DNA of 64,000 bases from Hybos culiciformis (taxonomy: Eukaryota; Arthropoda; Insecta; Diptera; Hybotidae): assembly GCA_964007475.1 (NCBI GenBank), contig OZ023273.1, positions 85,950,930-86,014,929 of the forward strand, written 5' to 3'. Under the pieces are notes generated by a model. That model saw nothing but the letters and a program-made list of their open reading frames with translations, made no database searches and was not told the origin of the DNA. Both the position numbers and the translations under genes were made by a program. Positions 55,751 through 64,000 of the stretch are shown one piece after another (within the stretch, counting starts at the first letter, position 1; every line of letters begins with the position of its first letter).

Positions 55751-57507
55751 TTGGTTTTAAGTTTGGTGAAAACCGCAAAAATAATACAAAGCTCAAGTTT
55801 GGGTCGCAAGAAGGATGAAATTTGGAAATACTTTTTAGAGGTTCAAAATTCAGATTTGAACAACAATAAAAAAGGTTGCAAGTATTGCAATTATGAATTA
55901 CAAGGCCTTGTAGCTAGAATGAAAAAGCATTTTCAGTCATGCCCACAAAAAATTGAACGTATCAGACGTCGATGTTCTAGTTCTAGAAAATGAAGAGAGT
56001 ACCAGTTCGACTCCTTCAAATGCAGCTATTTCATCTTCTGCTTCAAATTCCCAGCCTAAAATTTTCAGCTTTATAATTAAAACTTCTATGCGCGACAAGG
56101 ACATAATAGATGCACAGATGGCTCGTTTTTTTTCAATACAAATTTAGCATTTAGAAAATCGAAACACCAAGAATTTAAAAAGTTTTGCTCTATTTTACGG
56201 CCGGGGTATAATCCTCCCGACGAACGGCAATATATATGGAAGAGCAGAAAAAATGTTGTGACATTTTAAAAGATGAGTATGTTTGTTTGACTATGTGAAT
56301 AACAGCTCTATTATATGTGTTTGCATTATTCAAGAAAATGGCAAGGCTACATTAGTCGATACGATTGAAACTTTAGCTAATAGCCACGACTCCGAATATC
56401 TTTAGAGTTTGGTTACTAAAACAATTATTGAAGCAACTAGTAAGTACTATTAAGCATTGTGACTACTAAGCATTGTGACTGATAATGCTGCGAATATGGC
56501 TCGAATGCGCCACGATTTAGAAGCTGCATTAGAGGATAATGAAAATAGTATTATTGGCTACGGTTGCTCGGCCCATATTTTGAATTTGTTGGCGCATGAT
56601 TTAGGAGATGAATATAATAATATTCAACAACACGTTATAGAAATTTCCAAATATTTCCGCAACGATCATTCCCCAAACGAAGGGTCAAGGAAGTCGCAGG
56701 TACACAATATGTGAAACTATTAATACATATTTGAAAAATTGGTCCTTTTTAATAACTGTATGTGAAGAACTTAGAAGTGATATAGATCAAAAAATTGCTT
56801 CATTGATTCAAAATATGGGCTTAAAAAGAAATTGCGAAGATTTGCTAAAAATATTCAAACCAATCGCTTCGGCATTGGATAAAATGCAAAGCAATTCTTG
56901 TAAAAAAGCTGAATGCACTCAAATATGGAAAAGATTGGAAGACGAGCTAACTGAATTAAGTTTTTCTGATAAGCAGATGAAATTATTTAAGAAGAGATAT
57001 AATATGGCTTTAAATCCATCTCATTTCGCTGCATGTATTCTCTCACCAAAGTATTTATATAGTCAACAAAAACTAACAGAAGACGAAAAAAAAATTGGTT
57101 TGGAGTACATAGAACAAAATTTTTCTTTGCCATTTTCAACAGTTTCCTTTAAATTCATTGGTAAATATTCATCAAATTATTTACACAAAATATTTGAGAC
57201 TTATTTCCTGTCTTCTTGAAATAATTCTAGGGAAAGTTGAACCATTTTCTGGGCTAGTTATGAAGCAAGAGGTAATAAGTTCGATGACTGATCATAGCTG
57301 AAGGAAATGTTTGAATGTATTAAACCCAACCGTTCTTAATATAAGAGATTTTGAAAAATTTATGCAATTAACAACAGCAGTTGCATCTTCTGCTGGCGTT
57401 GAAAGAATTTTTTCAACGTTTGGCCAAGTTCACTCCAAATTAAGGAACTAGTTAGGAGTTCAAAAGGCAGCAAAATTAACTTTTCTATATAAGCAATTTA
57501 ATTAATA
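55751..57507 (+). pseudogene. BED-finger hAT transposase (DUF659 type), degenerate
   Basis: BED zinc finger: GRKKDEIWKYF, CKYCNYELQG, ARMKKHFQSC (55800-55945). Across a frameshift: ENEESTSSTPSN, MARFF, NLAFRKSKHQEFKKFC and LRPGYNPPDERQ. Then the DUF659/RNase H region with TDNAANMARMRHDLEAAL and YGCSAHILNLLAHDLG (56470-56600), a helical region to about 57220, and the C-terminal dimerisation box SSAGVERIFSTFGQVHSKLRN before a TAG (57340-57450), then KAAKLTFLYKQFN. At least four frameshifts or stops. hAT transposases cut and paste with 8-bp duplications. Flanking TTGATTTAAATC palindromes (55355-55440, 57960) are probably its subterminal repeats. Confidence 0.85.
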
Positions 57508-57574
57508 TTATTAGATTTAGTTTGTTTGAGTTTTTGCAATATAAAATGAAGAATGATTTTGTTAAACTATTTTT

Positions 57575-57945
57575 TGTTTTGTTCGTTCAATATTATTATA
57601 ATATTATTAACGAAAAATAATTTTTGTTATTACTATTACTTTTATATTTTGATTTTTATTCTACTTTTTCTAATAATTGAATATTTTATACTAAAGTGTA
57701 TTCTCTAATTATAACAAATAATTTTTGTGGTCCAAAGAAATTTTTTATTTATTATTTAGTTTAGGAATTATTATAATATTATTAACGAAAAATAATATTT
57801 GTTTATTACTATTACTTTTATATTTTGATTTTTATTCTACTCTTTCTAATAATTGAATATTTTATACTAAAGTGTATTCTCTAATTATAACAAATAATTT
57901 TTTTGGTCCAAAGAAATTTTTTATTTATTATTTAGTTTAGGAATT
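57575..57945. repeat. Two tandem copies of about 181 bp
   Basis: ATTATTATAATATTATTAAC through GGTCCAAAGAAATTTTTTAT and TTAGTTTAGGAATT is present twice with a few changes, directly 3' of the hAT pseudogene. Non-coding. Confidence 0.88.
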
Positions 57946-58334
57946 TGGGTCTCTAAAAAATTGATTTAAATCACAAAATATGAAGTTTTTTTCCATGTAA
58001 ATTTTTCGAGTAAATTTAATATCTAACAGTCGTTGTTTATATTTTTGTCTCAACATTTATCTGGATAGTTTAGTTGTGTATCCAGTTTTTAAGTAGGTTC
58101 ACTTTTAATTCTTAATACATTTTAGTATTATTTTATTTAGGTAGGCATTTTTATAGTTAAAGACCGATTCCCCCGACGCGATAATGTTTAATCAAAAAAT
58201 TTCAAGATTGTAGTTTATTTTATTTGTTTTAAAATTTTTCCGTTCATACTATTTTTATTATTTTTTGTCGGGGATTTTTTAAATTTTTAATTTAATTTTT
58301 TATTTCATCCTTTTTATAGGGACTCCTTAAAAAA

Positions 58335-58480
58335 ATATGATTCGCCACTTTGTGGTGGCGGCCATCTTGGATTTGAAATTTGTTATAGTGTATAGTATTC
58401 TACTAGTCAAGCCCTTTCATTTGATATCCATATTGAGGAAGTTGTGAAAAATATGTAATCCGCCACTTTGTGGTAGCTAA
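58335..58480. repeat. Dispersed repeat GCCACTTTGTGGTGGC
   Basis: CGCCACTTTGTGGT occurs at 58345 and 58463. Between them lie CCATCTTGGATTTGAAATTT and CAAGCCCTTTCATTTGATAT, a style of repeat seen at insect retroelement ends. No ORF. Confidence 0.5.
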
Positions 58481-58499
58481 GAACACTCTCGACTAATTC

Positions 58500-60440
58500 A
58501 CCTTTCAAACTTTCACTTGAATATAAAAAAATATACATATACATATATATTTACATATTTTTATATAAGATTTTTTTTTGATAAAATAAATTTCTTGACA
58601 GTAATAATTAATTGAACCTCTCAAAAGAGATGAGTATGTACTTTTTTTGTACAAATTTATTTCCCAGAACGAATTGTTAATTTTAGACACGATTCCAGCT
58701 TTTTGGAATCGTGTATCGTTGATTAAATGTGGATAAAATAAAAGATGTTTGGTAATTTGTCCAACATTTACATTTATTAAGTAAAAAAAATTATTTATAA
58801 GTCTATTATAAATTAAAAAATTTTAGTTATATACAATTTGACCTTGAGTCAAAATTAATGAAAATTTATTTTAAGAGGTTTTTTTTTTTGTAATTTTCTA
58901 AATTTTTTCTGAATCTTATTTTTGATTTAATAAAATTTGTTTCGACAATTTTAAGTGTGGGAATTTTCAATGAAATTTCTGATCCAAATTTAAGATGTAA
59001 ATATTTAATAAATCGAGAATGTCTTCAACAATTTTTAACAATATTATTTTTTTTGAGAAGTTGATTCAAAATTAATGACAATTTATTTATTATGGTTTTT
59101 TTTTGTGATTTCTTTATCAGTTTTTAATTTTTGGATAAAAAACTTCTGACAAACTTCTGACAAACTTTTTTATAATAACTTTCTCTTAAATTGTATGATT
59201 TTGTTTAGCAAATTAAATTTTGGATTTTTTCACAATGACAAGTAGTTCGATTGAACAAAAATGAAAGTCTACAAATTGCACACAATTTTTTGTACTAGCT
59301 ATTAGCTTTCACTTAAATGTTATGATTTTGGATTTTTTTTGCACATTACAAGTAGTTCGATTGAACACAATGAAAGTGTACAAATTTCGCCCAATTTTTA
59401 TGTTATAGTTTTCATTTAAATTGTAAAGTTTTGTTTAACAAATTAATTTTTGAATTTTGCACAATGATAATTAATTAGACCGAACACAATAAAAATTTAC
59501 AAGTATAAATTGTTCTGTTTTCTTTGTTTTTTTTTTTTTTTTTTTTACTTAGGTTTAATTCTATCCAATATAGTTTTACTATTACGACCGAACTGTACTA
59601 GGTATTTTTAAATAAAATAATAATTTCTATCAATTATAAGTCAAAATTATTCGTCAAAACAGTAAACTTCAGCAAAAAAAAATGTTTATGATTGCACAAT
59701 AAACAGAAAAGGTTTTAAGTTTTTATGATTGCAAAATACACAGGAAACGATAAAAACGTGTGAGGTATTTTGTACGTAAAAAGAAACTCAAGAAAAATGT
59801 TTACGTTTGGATTTATAATTGATAAAAATTGTTATGAACAAAGAAAAGAAATATAAAATTCTTAAGCAAAATTTTTATGTTGGAAAATTTTTAAAAATTT
59901 TGTTCAATTTTAACATACTGCCCCGCCTTGAGCAATATGCTCAACTGATGTCATCTGTTATCGAGAAATCTTCCTTTTGTGTTGATCTTGGTACCGGCTG
60001 TGGCTTCACTTCGATTGCATATGAAAACGTTGATTTAGCTTTTTGTATCTTAAAACACACTAATAATAATATAATAATAAATAATAATAAAAGATTGTTT
60101 ATTCATTCTCATTCAAGATATATAACATGTACTTAAAACTAATGTGATGAATTCAAAATAAGTAACTTAAAAATATTCGTTACATATTACTTAAACTAAA
60201 ATCTTACTTTTTTTTTTTAAAAAAGAACTACAATCCACATTCAACAATGACAAGAAGCCGTCTGTTGCGTTGGCAATTTCCTTTATAAATTTCTACTATC
60301 AAATAATTCTTCAATAAATCAAAAAAGAAAAGAGAAAAAAAAATAAAAAAAGAATAAAATCGTGTAAAATTAAATGGAATTTTTTTAAAAGAGTAATTCA
60401 GAATAGATGTAATTAAAAATTAAATTCTTGAACTAGTTCA
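58500..60440. other. AT-rich sequence with one weak candidate exon
   Basis: Mostly low complexity; includes two diverged direct repeats around TGAACAMAATGAAAGTSTACAAATT (59260 and 59360) and a TAATAATAA microsatellite (60060-60095). The frame at 59834-60045 reads RLEQYAQLMSSVIEK then CVDLGTGCGF, which has the look of a methyltransferase motif I, but nothing else supports a gene. Confidence 0.35.
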
Positions 60441-60563
60441 TATCTGTAGGACCATGCCTTACTTACAAATAGAAACAGCTGTTCCCAGCTATATGGTGGT
60501 TCACCATTTAAAATTTTTATGCAGCACTCACTTGAAAAACTTCTAACCCCAAAGCAATTTTCT

Positions 60564-63554
60564 CTAATCTGGTTTAAAACTGGACAGCTCCCCCAGAAAA
60601 TGAGTCATATCTTCCTCCTCATTCAAATTGCACAGTGAACAAATTCTTTGTGCACCAACCCTCCATTTGCTAGCGTTAAGTTTTATTAACCCACCCCTCG
60701 CTTTCAATAACCATCTTACTTTTCGCGAATCCTTTTCGCACTGAATAATTTCTTGTCCTTTATTGTAATCTAAAAATCTGAAAAGACCATGTGTACTGTT
60801 AACCGCCGAACTAAGTATATTGAGCCAACTTCGTATATTAATTTCGTCTAAAAACAGCCTAGTTTTTTCTCTCCACACCTTCTCTTCTACTTCACCTAAA
60901 TTCCATATAACACCCACTTTTAAACCTTCCTCCACCCAGACTCTCCTCCAGTATAAATTTTTCTCCATAATTTTCCTAACAAGTAACTTTGGCAATCTTT
61001 CCTGATCATACCTGAAGAGTACATTTAAAATATATTCCATGTGCAGGCCCAGGGTGAATTGATAAATATCATTTAAACCAGTTTCTAACTTTATTATATA
61101 ATTCGGTGTGGTGTCCGGTAAAATAAAAGTTTTTTTTAATAAAGAAACGCAAAAACTGCTCTAACTCTGGATATCTTTGAAAGCCCAGTTTTGTGCCCCG
61201 TAACAACAAATTGATCGAGCTATTGTGTTAAATAACTCCATTTTAGCATCAAACCTAATTTTTTTATCCGAAAGCATGGTATTCCAACTAAAATTTAGAC
61301 TAGCCTTGGCCTGTTTTACTCTTTCTTTTACGTATACGTTCATATTTAAGTTTGACGTCATAATAATTCCTAAATATTTGTACTTTTTTACCACCTCCAC
61401 TTCCTCTCCCACAAAAAACCATTTTTCCTCGCCCTTTCTCCTACCTCCAGTTTCTTTGAATACCATAATTTTTGACTTTAATAGATTTACAGTTAAATTC
61501 CATTTCACACAGTATTGCTCCAATTGGTCTATCATCTTCTGTAAGACTGCCACAGATTCCGCCATTATCACCAAGTCGTCCGCGTATAATAGAACCCTAA
61601 CCAATAGCCCATCAATGTATAACCCACCACCCAAAAAATCATGCAAATCATTCAAAAATAAACAAAACAGTAATAGACTCACCAAGCACCCTTGTCTTAC
61701 ACCTGTTTCCGTCGCAAACCACTCGGATAAAACTTTTCCGTTCCAGATTGCTGCGCTCGTATTGGTATAGAGAGATTTTAATATTTTTATAAATCTCCCA
61801 GATACCTTCAATTCTTTTAATTTATACAGCAAGGCACATCTATCTATACTATCGAATGCCGACTTGAAATCCACATAAAAGCAATATACCTTTTTTTTCT
61901 CATACCATTTTAATTTTATTATGTTAAACAAATTAAATATATTGTCATTTGTGGAATAATTTTGCCTATACCCTGCCTGAAATTCATTTAAAATCTTATT
62001 ATTTTCCACCCAATTGTATAATCTGTTTTTAAGTACGCCCACAAAAATTTTTACTACAGCATCCATTAGACTGATACCTCTGTAATTTTGAGCCAAACTC
62101 GAATCTCCACCTTTAAATATAGGAAATATTATCGTTTTCAAATAATTTTCTTCCACTTCCCCCCTTACATGCATTCTATTAAAGGATTTAACCAGTAGAT
62201 TTAACATGTTGTCCGGAGCGTTAACGAAAAATTCATACCCTACTCCATCCTGCCCTGAGGCCTTATTCAACTTCGTTTTTTTAAGTACTTCCTTAATTTC
62301 GGCCAATTCTATTTCTCTATCTAGTTCATTTATTACCAATTCGCTTTCATTACATTGTACTACATTAGATCTAATTTGTATGTTTAGGTTGTCGGAAAAG
62401 TGCGATTTTAGGTTTGCACATGAAACTTCAGAATATTTTCCGCCTTTCACTGTTTTGAATTCCCTTGCATATTCCCACCATTCTTTCGAGTTTTTTATTT
62501 TGCCTAATTTATTTTTAATACCTTCGTAATACTTAGTTTTTTTATCTAGACATATTAATTTATACTTTTTACGCAAATCTAAACACATATTTTTAGACAT
62601 CTCTGAGTTGGTTTTTCTCCATACATTTAACCATTTAAAAACCTTCTTTCGCGCTTGAAAGCAAACGTTATCAAACCACTTTTGCCTAAACCTATTAATA
62701 GCCTGCTTTAGCGAATTACATCCCACTACTTCTTTTATTGTATCTACTATATTAATTGTCGAAACTTCTGTATTATTTATGTTAGCGTTTTCTTTAATTA
62801 AATCTATCTTTTCCTCTATTTTTTGCCTATATGTATGTTTGATTTCATCCCTCCACCTCAATCTTGGCATCAACATATTTTCCCCAGGAACTTGTCCTGT
62901 ACGCACTTTTAACGTCAAACATATAGGAAAATGATCGGAATATAAAACATTTTTTACCTCAAAACTTTTAACCTTATCGAGCAAGTTATACGATACAGCC
63001 GCTAAATCAATAACTGAAGTGCCCTGCGAGCCAGAAAATGTTATCTCGCCCTGACTATCTTTATTTGTCCTTCCATTAAGAATTAGTAATCCTACATCCT
63101 CTAATAACTCAATAAATTTTTTACCATTTCCATTTTGTTGCTTATCTTTAGAATTTCTTTTTAAGCCGAATTGTGGATATATTTCAGTCAGCTCCTCAAT
63201 CATCTCATTACTTTCCCCAACCCTAGCGTTAAAATCTCCTATAAGTACAAAATTTCTATCTAAATGTTGTCTAATTTCTCTATTCAATAAGTCAAAGCCC
63301 TCTTCCCTATTCGAACAGTTCAAATACATTCGCACAATAGATATCCTATCACTACCTATATCAACCTCAAGTACAATAAGTTTATTCATTTTACTAAATC
63401 TACATTTATAATTTCGCACACAGTTTTTTCTGAATCCAAAAAGGCAGCCCCCACTCGCCCTACCCCTGTTTGAGGATCTAACAGCCTCAACCCATTTTAT
63501 TTCATACGAACGATGTGCAAAGATATTCATACGAACGATGTGCAAAAATATCAA
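60564..63554 (-). pseudogene. APE-type LINE ORF2 (endonuclease and reverse transcriptase)
   Basis: Minus strand, 797 open codons plus a continuing tail. Endonuclease: RGRASGGCLFGF near residue 30, IGDFNARVGE near 105, GEITFSGSQGTSVIDL near 180, SDHFPICL near 207. RT: KASGQDGVGYEFF, NYRGISLMDAVVK, NEFQAGYR, YCFYVDFKSAFDSIDR, TGVRQGCLVSLLLF, LLYADDLVIMAES (near 655), WNLTVNLLKSKIMVF, KYKYLGIIM. After a TAG at 61161-61163 the same frame continues as LETGLNDIYQFTLGLHMEYI to a zinc-knuckle-like CSLCNLNEEEDMTHF and a stop at 60564. LINEs copy by target-primed reverse transcription. The N-terminal strand of the endonuclease and ORF1 are missing, so the copy is 5'-truncated; the RT motifs including YADD are intact. 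Clade (Jockey/CR1/I group) not resolved. Confidence 0.9.
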
Positions 63555-63555
63555 T
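63490..63555. repeat. 26-bp direct duplication at the LINE 5' end
   Basis: ATTTCATACGAACGATGTGC AAARATAT-type sequence is present twice in a row (about 63499-63526 and 63527-63554), extending the endonuclease frame by a repeated RMNIFAHRSY-like stretch. Confidence 0.8.
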
Positions 63556-63559
63556 CCAA

Positions 63560-64000
63560 ACGTTTACTTCTTCCAGCTGAAAATCCCTTGTTTTATTACA
63601 ATAGATAAGTTCTTTAGTTTGAACTTATGAAAAATTTTCTGTTTAAAGAATTCTTACGAAAAAAAAGACAAGTGTGTTCAATGACGATTAAAATACAATT
63701 AATTAAAATATATTTTCGCTTATAATTTTATGCTACAACAAAATTCTTATTTCTAAATTCTACAATAAAAAAGAAGAGAAAATAAATTCTCATAAATTTG
63801 ACGAAGAACAACAAAGAGAAAATTCTTAAAATTGTACATTGATTTGCCACATAAAAAAAATATTTTTTTTGTTTCACAGGAAATTTTAACTCAAGTTTCA
63901 TGCTTTATTTTTTATATGAAATAATTATGAATTGCAAAAAAATGCAGTTAAGCAAAAACTTATCTGCAAAAAAATTATTATTTTGCTAATAAAGGTTCCA
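63560..64000. other. AT-rich sequence, no gene seen
   Basis: Low-complexity AT sequence to the end of the window. Confidence 0.5.

Larger units (their letters stand above)
55288..58204. repeat. Inverted repeat flanking the hAT pseudogene
   Basis: GAAATTTTTTGATTAAATGT with TGTCGCGTCGGG (about 55292-55325) and its inverse CCCGACGCGATAATGTTTAA with TCAAAAAATTTC (about 58173-58204) form a 33-bp inverted pair around the hAT. They may be TIRs of an outer element or two inverted copies of another repeat. Confidence 0.55.

Overview
The window is eukaryotic, very AT-rich and made almost entirely of mobile elements and their debris. Phase-consistent spliced exons, THAP/P-element transposases, several hAT elements with 8-bp target duplications, a copia element, an APE-type LINE and tRNA-derived SINEs point to an animal. 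The ECT2/pebble-like and PHF3/DIDO-like gene fragments fit an arthropod, probably an insect. The species cannot be named from the sequence. I see no intact host gene.

Layout. 1-480: palindromic MITE. 1536-25462: a P-element-type (THAP + RNase H-like) transposon whose middle has been amplified. Its 5' exons (1536-2890) and a nested hAT (2986-4203) lead into three tandem composite units (3131-9382, 9383-15222, 15223-21053). Each unit joins a truncated P transposase to an inverted, intron-containing fragment of a PHF3/DIDO-type SPOC-domain gene and a five-copy 155-bp hairpin satellite. A fourth partial unit (from 21054) runs into the true 3' half of the P transposase, ending at 25462.

25558-31919: a hAT element with an 8-bp target duplication, split by a 5.5-kb transposon with about 665-bp terminal inverted repeats. 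That transposon carries a degenerate large transposase with a D-N-A-G-C-Y motif and has TTAA at both ends. 32571-39132: a MITE, a TIR-bounded array of palindromes, and about 3 kb of a roughly 105-bp satellite interrupted by a 2-kb Mutator-like insertion with a 9-bp target duplication.

39985-45833: a hAT-bounded composite containing a broken ECT2/pebble BRCT gene fragment, a TTA-flanked MITE and the 3' end of a copia retrotransposon. 45900-50840: C-rich sequence, a roughly 170-bp satellite, a 1.4-kb hAT containing two SINEs, and a second P-element remnant. 52153-58204: a hAT MITE, a foldback element with nested palindromes, and a BED/hAT transposase pseudogene. 60440-63560: a LINE on the minus strand.

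Nothing here works as a pathway. The logic is nested insertion, capture and local amplification, and target duplications let much of the order be read. Every transposase has at least one stop or frameshift. The most notable structures are the P/SPOC tandem array, the long-TIR DNAGCY transposon, the two TIR-bounded palindrome arrays, and a satellite in which most units carry a joined splice acceptor/donor motif.
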